Assembly (NCBI GenBank): GCA_037176725.1
Contig: JAZBRS010000026.1
Location: 101,415,501 to 101,479,500, forward strand
DNA length: 64,000 nt
Direction: 5' to 3'
Origin: Posidonia oceanica
Taxonomy: Eukaryota; Streptophyta; Magnoliopsida; Alismatales; Posidoniaceae
Under the pieces are notes generated by a model that was given only the letters and a program-made list of their open reading frames with translations, was not told where the DNA came from and did no database searches. The position numbers and the translations under genes were made by a program. Positions 11,401-22,540 of the stretch are shown here, one piece after another (position 1 is the stretch's first letter; the number at the start of each line of letters is the position of its first letter).

Positions 11401-11850
11401 GAGAGAAAATGATAATCCCGGAGAGAGAAAAGGATAATTTAGGTGAAAGAGGGTCTTAATGGTCTTGGAATGGGGTAAGAATTGGTGAGTGGGTAGTCTA
11501 GGGTTTGAAGTCTTGGGTCCGAAGTTTTAGTCTGATTCTAAGGAGGTTTTGGAGGGGTTTCAAGGTGTAGAAGAAGGGTAGTTTCTCCTAAGTTTTCTAG
11601 GGTTTTCAAGGATGGGTTGGGTTTGGAAATTCCTAGGTTTTTGGGTAGGGTTGTTGGGTGGATAGTGGTGGGTTCTCCTATGGATTTTGGTTAGGTTTTG
11701 AGGTTGGGAAGGGGGGTAAAGGTTTAGGTCAAAATGGGCTGTTTTTGGAGGGTAGAGAGGAGGATTAAGGTCAGGGTTTGGTTGGGGTTTGATCCAGCAA
11801 TTACCAGGAGGGCTCCAAGAGTCCAGGCCTGCCAGGATGGGGTGTCAACA

Positions 11851-11855
11851 CATTA
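11851..11855. repeat. Target site of E1 (right copy), CATTA
   Basis: Flanks the TG end of E1. The same pentamer lies in the uninterrupted counterpart at 28655-28659. The left copy is outside the window. Confidence 0.7.
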
Positions 11856-14183
11856 ACCCTAGGAACTTCCGGCCAATGACGAGGTAAGAGTCTTGGTTAA
11901 ACAGAAGGGGAAATTTTCCTCTGAGAATGGCCCTAATTATGCCCAGCATCCGCTCGCCCCCCTCTACCAGACCCTGAAGACCTAATCCACTTATACCCCG
12001 AGCTCTAACCCTGATCCCAGTTGCCACGGCCCCCTATTCCTTTTGTAGCCTTTGTATTGTTTACCATAAGGCTTACGAGAGTCCCTATAGGAGTATGAAC
12101 CCACAGAGAAAGGATCGGGGCCCCAAGAAGAACCAAAGGGAGTGCAAATATCGCATATTCTGTTAAAACGAATGAGATAAGCTTGACAGCCAAAAGAAAA
12201 GTAGCATAGATCAAGAAGGTCTTTGCACAGGTGAAGCCTGATTTTAACTTTTGCAAATCCTAGGAACCGAGCCTAAACATTACCAAAATCCACCTCGAGT
12301 AGCTCAGCAAACTCGGCAAGCAAGCAATGAAAAAGATTAACACTCAGAGATGATGAGGGATCCCTTCTATTCGGATCCAAAAGCCCTCATCTCTCAAGGT
12401 GAAGACAGAGCAAGAGTTGACAGACCATGGGGAGAAGGACACAGGGGTATTGGACACCACCATACCAGAGCGATTAATTGTGTCTTCTCTAAGAGCCTGA
12501 GAGGGGAACTTTACAAAGAATCGACCCTGGGACACACCAAAAACATCCAAGTATAAAGGATGAGACCAAAAGTGAGCAAGATGGGCCAACAAGTCCTCTT
12601 TGGACAACTGGGTGGTCACTAACGCATAGGTAGAGAGATAATCTAACTAGTCATAGGTGTCATCCGAGGGTGGGATGGCATTAGGGTACTAAGGTATTTG
12701 ACCTACCATCACTGCTCGTCTAACAGGAGAACGGACCCTCCTAATAAAGCTGTGCAAGAATCTACATATGGAGACGAAATAGTTAAGTGAGTGGCATTTA
12801 AAACAATAGCCATGGAATCTGCATTGTTGTTTATAATGCCCCCGAAGGCCGCAATTAAAACTCCTACCTCCCCAAGCACAGAAGAGGTGTAATGGAGAGG
12901 GAGGACGCTTACGAGTCACCACCGTCCAGCCACCCTCCGAAGACAAGTGCTCGACGAGATCCGAAGTTAGAGTTGAAGGGGTATGGTGGGAGCTCTAACA
13001 GCAAGTGTCTGAGGAAGGGGAGAAGCTAATGAGAGAAAACAGGAGCCAGTAGCTACAATCTCTACAATATCTGAGGCTAAATTCATGTCCTGAGTCAAAG
13101 AATCATGGGAGAAGATAGAGCAAATCTTTGCATTTAATGCCTCCGTACCATAAAAGTGGTAAGCAATAGAATGCAGGCAGCTACCTGATGACAGCATAGA
13201 AGAAAGGACAAGAGAAGTCATCGATAGTCTGACAGCAGGATCGCCCAGAAGCTCACAATCAGGCATGTTATTATTAAAGAAAGAAGCATTATGCTGCCTT
13301 AAGCCCTCATTATCGCATCCAAAGCTTTTAACAGGAGAATTAAGGCGTGCATTAATAATGGGCGGGGGAATCAAAGTGTCAGATATTTGACCGGCATCAT
13401 GCTTTAATACTGCACCGTCTCGAGAAACACCCCCAAAGACATCACCCTGACGCTCCAGTAAAGGCAAAGTATCCCCATAAGTAAAGGGCTTAATGTCTAA
13501 TCTATCATGCGAATAGTGATTTAAGAGAAAAGATTGATAATCAGCTATAGAAAAGGAGTTAGTATTAGGGTTAATACAGGAGGTTAATGCCACCGACTTA
13601 GTTAACCCCGATGAATTAATTTCCTCTGCCAGCTGGTAGGACGATGACAGCTCGGCATCGCTGTTAAAACGATCGAAAAAAGGAGAGCTCGCCGGAGAAG
13701 AAGAAGGCCCAACCTGCAACTGATCAGCACAAGGTGAATCCCCCCGGCAAAACTCAGCAGGAGGGGCCAGCTTCAGTTTCTCATAAAGGAGAGGAGAAGG
13801 AGAAACCAACAAGGATTTCCCCAGAACCTGATCAATAGGCCAAACTATTTCCTATCGTTCAATTATCCCCATCAAAGATGGATCAGAGAAGATCCCCCCA
13901 ACATCTGGCAAAGAAGAACTGGCAGAGGAGAAAGATTTTTTTTCAGTCGAGAAGGAGCTCCGTCAAGAGACTCAGGGCCAGATCTGAGCTGAGAGAAGAT
14001 TAAATCAAAGCCAGAGATATCACCCAACATGAGGTCCTGAACAAAAGAGAGGGAAGAAATGGCAACATAAAAGGAGAGGTTCGCAGAGCTCTCTAGAGCC
14101 TGAGAGGGCTGACATCTCCTCTAACCATGTTGGGCTTTGACAAAGCAAAGCTAATGAAGAATGTGAAAGAAATACTTACCCAT
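11856..14183 (-). pseudogene. LINE copy A: ORF1 (two zinc knuckles, then a DUF4283-like domain)
   Basis: Remnant of the first ORF of a plant non-LTR retrotransposon, an RNA-binding Gag-like protein. Reading right to left on the minus strand: a possible start at 14030 (MLGDISGFD..); a Ser-rich region 13812-12970; a frame break near 12980 where copy B has extra bases; two knuckles near 12870 (SFNCGLRGHYKQQC, first Cys changed to Ser, then CFKCHSLNYFVSIC); and a DUF4283-like domain at 12619-12344 (SPWSVNSCSVFTLRDEGFWIRIEGIP). Knuckles before DUF4283 is an order seen in some plant LINE proteins. The copy matches LINE copy B at roughly 94 percent in the stretch I compared and continues left of E1. 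Confidence 0.75.
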
Positions 14184-15520
14184 TGTGACTGTTCCCATGC
14201 TCGACCACGACGGGTCTCGCACCGCTACCATAGCTCGCGATGCGATCGTGCCGTGAAAGAGAGGAGAAGTCGCGGTCAGCGGTGAATCCAGGGAGAAAAC
14301 ACGACTCGAAAACACCGGGAAATCGGCGAAGAACGCAAAGGAAGATAAGTAAAGACAAGGAGTCGCCACCTAATCTATTAAAACGGGAAGACTAGGAAAA
14401 CCGTATAAAAACATGTGAGAAAACTCAAGCAATGGGAAAACATGCCAATCCGATCCAAATGTATATGACACAAGGTCAATGTAGTCCAAAGAAAGGGTAA
14501 GGACTCCTGTTATGTGCGGGGAAGGTGTTAGGCACCCCCGACATGCCCAAGGAATCGGTCTTTCTTGGCTTTTCCGCTCTTGTGTGGCAAATGTTCGCAA
14601 ATTAATGCCAATTTATATTCGCCCTAAGGCAGTATGCAAGATGCAATTGTAAACCATGCAAGCTTAGCAAACCATGCATAAAAACGATTAATTAAAATCA
14701 AAGCGTCGTAAAAGTGCGATAAACAACAAAGGGAATAAAACAGATATCAGAAACATCGAAAGAAACGTACGAAAGGCGATGACAACGGTGGCTGAACGCA
14801 CTGTCTAGATCAGGACATGAGTCACCGGTCTGGCAGGCGACTGCACTTGTTGCCAGTATGGCAGGCAATAGAGGCACAGACTCTGCTCCCCACACAGCAG
14901 CGATCATGGCCACGAGAGAGGTGCAAAAGCAATACAAAGTTGAAAACCAAAGCTTGAGAATCACAGGTTACTTGCACAACATCAAGATCAGTGTAAAATC
15001 AAATCAGGTAAATGAGGCGGCAAAGCGGCAAATGGGTGGCTCGCTCACCACTAGAACTACAAGTCGAGTTGCCACTGCGAGTGGCAGCCAACCCAGTCAC
15101 CACAGTAAGTGGCACCAAGGCTAGTCGTCGCTGAACCAGGCGATGCTGCCATGCGCAGTGCTCCCAAGCAGTGGCTTTCATTACTAGAATCAACATAGAT
15201 AAACGATGTAGAGATTAAAACCAATCACACAGAGTTAAAGCCGGCACATTCAGGAATAAAAGCATGTAATCAGACTGAAAAAAGGTCGAGTAGGTCACGA
15301 GATATAACGACCTTAAGTTGGCCGGAGAACTGACTCGAGTTGCAGCCGAGTCGTCGGTTGAGTCGGCAACAGACTTGCAACTCTAGTAGCTCAAACAGCC
15401 AAGTTCAAAGCCAAACCAAGAACCCAAAGCAAGGCTAAATGGAAATTTGAATTTACAAACATGCAGATCTAACAACCAGGAACAGAAACATACAACAATC
15501 ATGCAAAATGGGGCTCTGAG
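14184..15520 (-). repeat. 3' LTR of Y (about 1.34 kb, limits approximate)
   Basis: Holds the 'aggtgttaggcacccccgac' island (near 14525) and the 'gagtcgccacc' island (near 14370) found in the other LTRs. A second copy, beside the same LINE sequence, lies at 62612-63950. The left edge is where LINE similarity begins. The right edge is set near 'AGAGCCCCATTTTG' (minus strand), which resembles the E3 LTR start AGACACCCCATTTTG. I could not find a clean TG..CA pair, so the limits may be off by tens of bases. Confidence 0.6.
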
Positions 15521-15534
15521 TCGGCTAAGGAGCA

Positions 15535-15785
15535 AGCAAGCGGGACCCCGGTAGATCACGCGAAGCGGAAAAGGCTTGTCCTCGACTGAGGAGCAAGTAG
15601 GCGGGACCTTGGCAAGTCACGCGAAAAGGAAAAGGCTTGTCCTCGACTAAGGAGTAAGCAGGCAGGACCCCAGCAAGTCACACGAAGCAGAAGGCTTGTC
15701 CTCGACCGAGGAGAAGGCAGGCGGGACCCCAACAGGTCACGCGAAAAGGAAAAGGCTTGTCGGTAAGTACGCAGACTTACCGATC
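15535..15785 (-). repeat. About 60-bp tandem repeat upstream of the Y 3' LTR
   Basis: Four copies marked by 'aaggcttgtcctcgac' near 15570, 15630, 15686 and 15750. Each carries a CCTCr..CGAGG dyad also found in the E3 array at 55330-55850. The stretch 15786-16345 is noncoding and partly matches E3 near 55040-55130 and 55870-55960. Confidence 0.75.
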
Positions 15786-16345
15786 CAAAGAAGTGGGGTG
15801 ATACCATAGGGCAGCAAAATAGATGTCCCTGGTATCAGGGATGATAGCATGGGACAGCCGAAGTGCCCTTGGCATTAAAATGCGGAGTATGCGGACAAAA
15901 CTGACATGTTTGCCAATCGAGTAGTTAGGGGTACCAGCTTGGCGAAGATCCGGGCGGGAGCACTCGGTGGTCCTGCTCAACTTGACGGCGTTGATCTGCA
16001 GAGATTCTGACACCTTGAAGGAATGCGGGGTTTTCTTGTAGCCTTCCTAAGCGCTGAGAGTGTTGGCAGTTGCTTCTGTGCTTGCAAGCCGTCAAGATCT
16101 GATAGTGCCCTCCTCATGGTTCTGAGGGGTACGACGCATGAAATTGATGCAGCGTTCTGACTGCAAACTGGACAAACGGCTCAAGGCCAAGGTTGTGCGA
16201 GGATGTGTATGGAAGACAACTCAACATACAAGCAATTGGCACAACAAAACATCATTGCATTGATTCAGGTCTTGATTACATGCCCACAGTTGGGCGGAAC
16301 AAGATACAACAAGACTTAGATAAAGCGCACAGCTACGCAAGTGCC

Positions 16346-17548
16346 CTAGCTGGTTCGAGGCTTCTTAGACTTCCTGGAATTAGGGAATAGAGGTGCGCCA
16401 GGTGGTATCTCATTGATGGGCCAGAGCCCCTATACCTCAGTTATGTACTCGAGAGTGCACCCTGAGCCTCGTACAGCAGCAATGTCCGTTGATTGCACTC
16501 CGTGGCGCATGAGATCGGCTAGCTCTGTTGTGGCAACAGTTGTACTGAGGGGATAAGGCTGAAGAAGCCTTGATGCTGTGCTGTCAACGAAGGCCCCCTG
16601 TTGGAAACCGAACTGCCGCATGACCCGGATAGGGTGATACTCCACGCCTTCGGTGAATCCCGGCAGCACAATTAGTCGCATGTCACGGGTGCCAAAGAAG
16701 ACAGTGAACGGCTCTGCTGCAGATGGGATGATACGCCAGGTCACTGTATCATCTGTTAGCTTCGACAGCTTCTCATACTCTTCGCGGACACTCTTGATGG
16801 TTTTGGCATGGCCGCTGCTGCAGTATGTCTCAAATGCTTGCCTCTAGGGGCGCAAAACGTCTATCTTTAGATGTCCAGCCAGCCAAACCTGTACCAGGGC
16901 CCCGCAACCGTGGAAGTAACGGCAGCGGTGTGAAATGCGGTCCAGCCCGTGATACGTCTCTACTAGGACGACAGGTGCCAGGTCGATTTGCCGGGTCACC
17001 ACAGCAAGTGCAATCTCAGCAACCTTGATTGCAATAGTCGTCCGGCCATGAGTGAAGATCAGCTCGCCTAGGAAGCGGATAACGAAGCCGCGGAGCCATA
17101 GCTCATCTCCCAGTGTGGCAAGCTTCTTGGTGACGTCCTCGAAGTAGTTCAGGCGGAGCATGGGTACAGGCCCGTCAATGCAAACTAGTCTCTTCTCGCA
17201 GCTTTCCACAGAGAGTCCCGTTAGCTGTTTCAAGACAGCAACATAGCCAGTACGCCTTGTGAACACAGCTGGTCCCATGAGCTTGGAGAAGCCGTAGATC
17301 CAGCGTACTTCCTCCAGTGTGGGCGTTAGTTCTGTCCTGCCGAAGCGAAAGACATGGTGCGCTGGCTTCCAGAACCTTGCAGCAGCACATAGAAGGTGTC
17401 GGCTTACTTCTACATCAGCAGCCTTCAAAAGTCTGGGCAGGATGCCCCACAGGCTCAGCTTCTCATGGTCAGTCTTAGTGAGCCCAGCAATCCACTCTCG
17501 AAGAGCCCCAGAGCAATGTGTAGGAGTCACCAAAGTAGGGAAACCCAT
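16346..17548 (-). pseudogene. Plant-mobile-domain-like (DUF7745-like) ORF of Y, 400 codons, two stops
   Basis: Sense-strand ORF between integrase and the 3' LTR. One frame runs from MGFPTLVTP to the end with two TAG codons (16844 and 16430). Both stand where E3 has CAG, so no frameshift is needed. Motifs: ARFWKPAHHVFRFG (about 55-70), ELTPTLEE (about 73-80), LAPVVLVETYHGLDRISH (about 190-207), LVQVWLAGHL (about 217-226) and YHPIRVMRQFG (about 300). These fit the plant mobile domain superfamily and its DUF7745 branch, known from transposons and from host MAIN/MAIL1 proteins. E3 has an ORF of exactly the same length, roughly 70 percent identical over the part I aligned. Its function in the element is unknown. 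Confidence 0.75.
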
Positions 17549-19035
17549 TGCAGAAGTGAATGCAGGCAACTGGTGAAGATTCTTCGAGTACCTGTGGTCA
17601 AAGTTGTTCATCAATCTGGGACATGTATAGGCATACAGTACTGGCTATCAAAGGAGCAGATGTGCATATAAATGTTGATAAAGTAGTTCATAGGTTACAG
17701 CTAACAATCAGATCACAAAATCCAAGCACATTCAGCTATGTAAAGGGGGCTTCGCCGGCACATGGCGAAGTCGCACAAGAGGCACTCTTGTCCTCGTCGG
17801 CACGGAGTGAGGAAACAAGGGAAAGGGGCTTCGTCTGTCCGGAGTGAAGTTGCAAAAAGAGTGTGCTTCTCCTAGTCCACATGGAGTGGGGAGCAAGCGA
17901 AAGGGACTTTGTCCGCCTGGGGCGAAGTCGCACAAAGATTAGGGACAATGCCTGACCGCACAGGCCTGACGGCCCCTGAGGGACCCCAAGGTACCAAGGT
18001 TGTCCTATTGCCTCTGAAGTGACTACCCTGTCTCTGACCACTGACATACTCCCTGTGCTGCTGTAGTGACAGTGATGAACTGCTCTGAGGCTCAAAGGCG
18101 GTCAACCTGCCTAGGTAGAAGTACTGTCCCAGTGTCGAGCTAAGCCTTGCAGAGTGGGAGGAAAAGGGCAAGAGGGATGATTTGATAGTAGATAGATGCA
18201 TGCATGATCTATGCTAAATTTCTATTACCCTCAGCATATGGAGTGCTAGATGCCTACTGCAAAGGAAAGGAGCGGTCTCTGACTCACCAGACTCTACTCA
18301 AATTCCTAGCTGTTGGTGGCACTCCGAAATGGGTGATGGTTTTGTGTTAGAGTGGTAGTGTGGTGAGGACATGCTTCATGCCAAACTCTCAAGGACCTAC
18401 ACCTACTCTTTTCATTTTTCATTTTCATTTTTTTTCTTCTCTTTTTTTCATAAGCGTGTAGGCTTCCCCAACCCTGGCTTGGAGGTAAAAGGCTCCTAGT
18501 CTAAGGCAGGGGAGTTGCTACTGGACAGGGGTGGCTAGGCCTTGTGAGATTTGAGGGTTCCCCAGGCACGATCTTCGACTCCTCTCCAAGGTAATTTGGA
18601 GGGACAGGGTCACGTCACTTGCCTCTATCTCTAGGGCTTGCTTCTGTCTTCGCCTTCTATCTTCTTCTTTTTTTTTGGTGCCCAGGCTTAAACAGGTATA
18701 CTCTTTTTTTTTCACACTCTCTCACGCCCTAGCATTTTATCTCCCTCTAAAGGTGCAAGTCCTAGGGGGGTTTGGACATTTTGTCTGTCCTCACTGGATG
18801 GTGGCTCCCTCACTGGTTAAGACATCTAAATAGTGTCAGGTGAGGTAGAGGGTACTCTCTCCAGAGCAGGCAAGCATCTCCGATTTCATCAGTAGGCTAT
18901 ATTCGTAATGCACATAATACATATACATCTCTCTCTCTTTTTGCTTTTTCAGATAAATAAACATGACTAAAATGCATGGGAAAGTAAAATGCAAGAAGTG
19001 GGAGAGAGGGGACTCTGCAAGATAACCACGGCGAG
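17549..19035 (-). other. Noncoding spacer between integrase and the PMD-like ORF in Y
   Basis: No gene seen. 17740-17935 holds three copies, 76-80 bp apart, of a repeat with GACTTC/GAAGTC-like arms (minus strand). About 18230-18880 matches E3 52250-52870 on the opposite strand with long conserved stretches, for example the run around 'GAGGGAGATAAAATGCTAGG'. 18410-18450 and 18660-18720 are T-rich. Confidence 0.7.
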
Positions 19036-20499
19036 CTACTGGTAGTACTTCTTGAGGTAGCATGCGTTGACCGATTCTGACTACTTGACCTGGTCCATGT
19101 CCTCAAGGACTGCTGTGCCGCCAGAAAAGATCCGCTTGATCAAAAAGGGGCCACGCTAGTTGGGCTGGAATTTGCCTCGGCCGTCGGGGAGATGGATGGC
19201 TCGAAGGACCAAATCCCCTGGATAGAAGCTTCTGGGCCTAACCTTCTTCTGTTGCGCTATGGCCGAACGCTTCTGATAACACTGAGCATGATGCATGGCC
19301 TGCAGCCTATGCTCATCAATCAGGTTCAGCTAGATGCAGTGGTCTTCGACCCATTCTGCTTCTTCCAGTTCAACTTCTCGTAGGATCCGCAATGAGGGGA
19401 TCTCTACTTCAACAGGCAGTACTGCTTCCATGCCATACACCAGCGAGTATGGGGTTGCTCCTGTTGAGGTCCGGACTGATGTCCTGTATGCCCAAAGTGT
19501 GTACGAAAGCTTGTCATGCCAGTCCTTGTGAGTCTCTGCCATCTTTTTCAAGATCTTGACAAGATTCTTATTGATAGACTCTACTGCACCATTCATCTGT
19601 GGCCGATAAGGTGAGGATCGGTGATGTTTGATGTTGAAGCTCTGCAGATAGTCTTTGATCCCCTTGGCTATGAAGTTTGAGCTATTACCAGAGATGAGCG
19701 CGTGCGGGACCCCATACCAGGCTATAATGTTGTTTCTGATAAACTTCTCTGTAGCTGCGACAGTAACTGTCTTGTAAGAAGCTACTTCCACCCACTTAGA
19801 AAAATAGTCGATCGCTACCAGAATAAAGCGATGACCGTTGGAGGCTGCTGGATGTATGGCGCCAATGACATCAATCCCCTAGGTGGAGAAAGGCCATGGC
19901 GAAGACATGCTGTGTAATTGCTGTGGGGGAGCATGTATGAAGTTCCTATGGATTTGGCAGCTATGGTACCTGCGCATAAACTGGCAGCAATCCGCCTCCA
20001 TGGTCGACCAGAAGTAGCCTTGAAGCATAATCTTCTTAGCCAGTAACACCATTCATGTGAGGGCCGTAGGTCCCTGCATGGACTTGGAGCATCAACGTGT
20101 CGGCCTCTTTCTTGCCTACGCAGTGTAGGAGCATCTGATTGTAAGATCTTCTGTACAGATGTCCTGCTCCCATCACATATTTTGACGCCAGACGTGCCAA
20201 AGTCTTTCTGTCTGCTACTGAGGCGTAAGTTGGGAGACTGCCAGATTCCAGGAAGACCTTGATGTCATGGTACCACGGTAGTTCCTCTGCTAGATCCGCT
20301 TCCTTGATGCTCATGCAGTGTGCGGGCTGTTCCACACGAGTGACTGATACGTCCACTGCACAATACTCGGGTATAGAGAGCCAAGATGCTAAGGTTGTCA
20401 TAGCATCTGCATAGGCGTTCTTGGCTCTGCTCATGAAGGTGAAGCGGATTTCTCCAAAGTGTTCAATGAGCTTCAGTAGGCATTCATCGTACGGCACCA
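19036..20499 (-). pseudogene. Y integrase (broken)
   Basis: Integrase inserts the cDNA into the genome. Visible in order on the minus strand: a zinc-binding HHCC-type region (from about 20150, with a small deletion near 20036); the core with GIDVIG (preceded by TAG where TGG is expected, near 19880), then SGNSSNF where the catalytic Asp of the usual SDNGSNF is Gly (codon 19687-19689), then GAVES with the Glu kept; and a C-terminal part with LRAIHLPDGRGKF, ending at TAG 19036-19038. Loss of the second catalytic Asp, plus stops and indels, makes it inactive. Confidence 0.8.
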
Positions 20500-21240
20500 G
20501 CTTGGGGTCCTTGGTCTTCCATCGCCATTGACCTAGGAGATGGCCAGCATTGCATCTCCGTGCACATGCAGCTTGCGCACATTGTGCTCGAGTGCAACTT
20601 GCAGTCCCAGAATGCGGGCTTCAAACTCTGCCTCATTGTTGGTGCAGGGGAATGTCATCTTCCTTGCAAATGGGATCAACTCTTCTTGGGGCGTTGCTAA
20701 AACAGCGTCGATGCCTCTGCCTCTTCTATTGACTGCGCTATCGAAGTACAGATGCCACTGTAGTTCGTCCCTAGGATCCTTCTGCTCTGAATCCTCCATG
20801 GTGAATAGAATGTCCTCATCAGGGAACTGCGTCTGCAGAGGTTGATATTCAGGCAGTGGGAAGTCAGCTAGATGATCTACCATGGCTTGGCCCTTCATTG
20901 ACTTCTGCGTGACGAAGGTGATGTCATACTGGGACAATAACACCTGCCACTTGGCGCATCAACCTACCATGGCCGGCTTCTGAAAGAGGAACTTGATGGG
21001 GTCATGCCGACATAAGAGCTGGACCGGGTGTGCCATCATGTAGTGCCTTAGCTTCTGCACGGCCCAGACAAGAGACAAGTAGGTTTTCTCTATAGTGCTA
21101 TACCTGGCTTCGCAATCAGTGAATTTCTTGCTCAGGTAATAGTTGGCACGCTCGTTTCTACCTGTTTCGTCATGTTGGCCCAAGACGGTGCCCATGGAAT
21201 GCTGTGTGGTAGAAAGGTAGAGAATTAGAGGTCTCCCTAG
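20500..21240 (-). pseudogene. Y native RNase H and archaeal-type RNase H
   Basis: Two RNase H-like domains in tandem. The first (from about 21220) reads LYLSTTQHSMGTVLGQHD, where the first catalytic Asp of active Ty3/gypsy RNase H is replaced. The second (20943-20420) has the four acidic positions: YFDSAV, NNEAEFEA, HGDAML and NAYADAM. A degenerate native domain followed by an acquired archaeal-type RNase H is a hallmark of the Tat lineage. Stops occur at the inter-domain joint (near 20956) and at 20533-20535, where E3 has Gln. Confidence 0.75.
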
Positions 21241-22540
21241 CGTGGGAGGGAGCAGGACAGGAGGCTTGGTCAGGAGCTACTTGACCTTGACAAATGTAGC
21301 TTGGCACTCCTCGCTCCAGTTGATCTGTGCAGTCTTCCTTAGGAGCTTGAAAATCGGTTCGCAGATAGGCGTGAGCTGCGTGATGAACCGATTGATGTAT
21401 TGCAGACGCCCCAACAGGCCTCTAACTTCCTTCTCAGTCTTGGGAGGTGGCATGTCCATGATGGCTTTGGCCTTGCTCGGGTCCACTTCAATTCCCCTTT
21501 GGCTGACAATGTAGCCCAATAGCTTGCCAGATGATACCCCGAATACACATTTGCTGGGGTTGAGGCGAAGCTTGTACTTCCTCAGGTGATCAAAGAGCTT
21601 CTTGAGGCAGGTGAGGTAGTCCTCAGGCTCTCTAGACTTGGCAATTATGTCATCCACGTAGACCTCGACTTCTTAGTGCATGAGGTCGTGGAACAGTGCT
21701 ATCATCACCCTCTAATAAGTTGCTCCGGCGTTTTTGAGTCCAAACGGCATAACTTGATAGCAGAAGACTCCCCAAGGGGTGATAAATGAAGTCTTTTCCA
21801 TGTCCTCTTCTACCATCCTAATCTAGTTATAGCCGGAGAAACTGTCCATAAAGGAGAGCATCTTGTGTCCTGCAATGTTGTCCACCAAGACGTTGATGTG
21901 CGGTAGAGGGAAGTCGTCCTTAGGACTGGCTTTGTTCAGATCCCTATAATCAATGCACATGCAGACTCGGCCGTCCTTCTTCAGCACTAGCATAACATTC
22001 GCAAGCCATTCTGGGTAGAGGACAACCTTGAGAAAGCCGACGTTGTGCTGCTTAATGATTTCTTCTTTGATTTTGAGTAGCCACTGTGGTCGCCACTTCC
22101 GGAGCTTCTGCTTTACTGGTTTTGCATCAGGCTTCAGTGGCAGAGTGTGTACCACTACTTCGATGTTGAGGCCAACCATGTCCTCATAGCTCCAGGCAAA
22201 GACGTCAGCGTATTCCATAAGGAATGCAATGAATTCTGCTCTAACCTGGGGTGTCAGTTCGGCACTAATGCGGACCTCTTTAATATCCGCGCCCATGCCG
22301 ATATTGACTGCCTCTGTCTCTTCTTCGACGTGGAGGTTAGGCCCTTCTGGGTCGTCATCGTAAGGCTGGAACTCAGGTGATGGTTCATCATTCTCATCTG
22401 CGCCTGCATCATCCTCCTCCTCATATGCAATGAGTTCCGAGAGGATCTCCTTCTCGAATGCTGGGTCTGTGATGTCGAAGAAGTGAATGTGTTCCGCCTC
22501 TTGATCCTGATGACGCCTCAGGATGGTCACACTCACCAAA
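21241..22540 (-). pseudogene. Y reverse transcriptase (broken)
   Basis: Copies the element RNA into DNA. Starts after an acidic leader (DENDEPSPEF..), then DVFAWSYEDM, the fingers GRVCMCIDYRDLNKASPKDDFPLP, the palm [25 protein letters not shown], the catalytic YVDD (21649-21660) and LGYIVSQRGIEVDP. At least four stops stand where E3 or the family has Gln (21823-21825, about 21712, about 21675, about 21275). A one-base deletion near 22535 puts it out of frame with the linker upstream; in E3 linker and RT share a frame. Confidence 0.85.

Larger units (their letters stand above)
1..11850 (-). mobile_element. Element E1: Tat/Ogre-like Ty3/gypsy LTR retrotransposon, 5' half
   Basis: Seen from right to left on the minus strand: a 5' LTR beginning TGTTGACACCCC, a primer-binding site, a leader of about 1.3 kb, an intact gag, and an open protease/linker frame that leaves the window. 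RT, RNase H, integrase and the 3' LTR must lie to the left. E1 is inserted in LINE copy A. Its target pentamer CATTA (11851-11855) is present uninterrupted in LINE copy B at 28655-28659. Except for the UGA ending gag, there is no stop in about 1,550 codons, which suggests a recent insertion. The Tat/Ogre assignment rests on the PBS type, the DNGSG protease and the close similarity to Y and E3, which show the full pol. Confidence 0.88.
5990..11850 (-). repeat. E1 5' LTR (5.86 kb)
   Basis: Starts TGTTGACACCCC at 11850 and ends CGCTACA at 5990, giving TG..CA ends, with the PBS one base beyond. It is related to the solo LTR (28906-34640), and more distantly to the E3 LTRs: all share the order GC-rich block, array of about 90 bp, minisatellite, 'TTCTCACGAGC' block, 'GGTGCCTAACACC' block, 'GGTGGCGACTC' block, end. 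Long ORFs inside it are low-complexity shadows; I see no credible gene. An LTR this long is unusual but fits the largest Tat/Ogre families. Confidence 0.9.

Noticed and set aside
14160..14190. GGTAAGTATT at the Y LTR/LINE joint, considered as a splice donor of a host gene
   Set aside because: It sits at the junction of two transposon sequences and no exon-like frame continues on either side.
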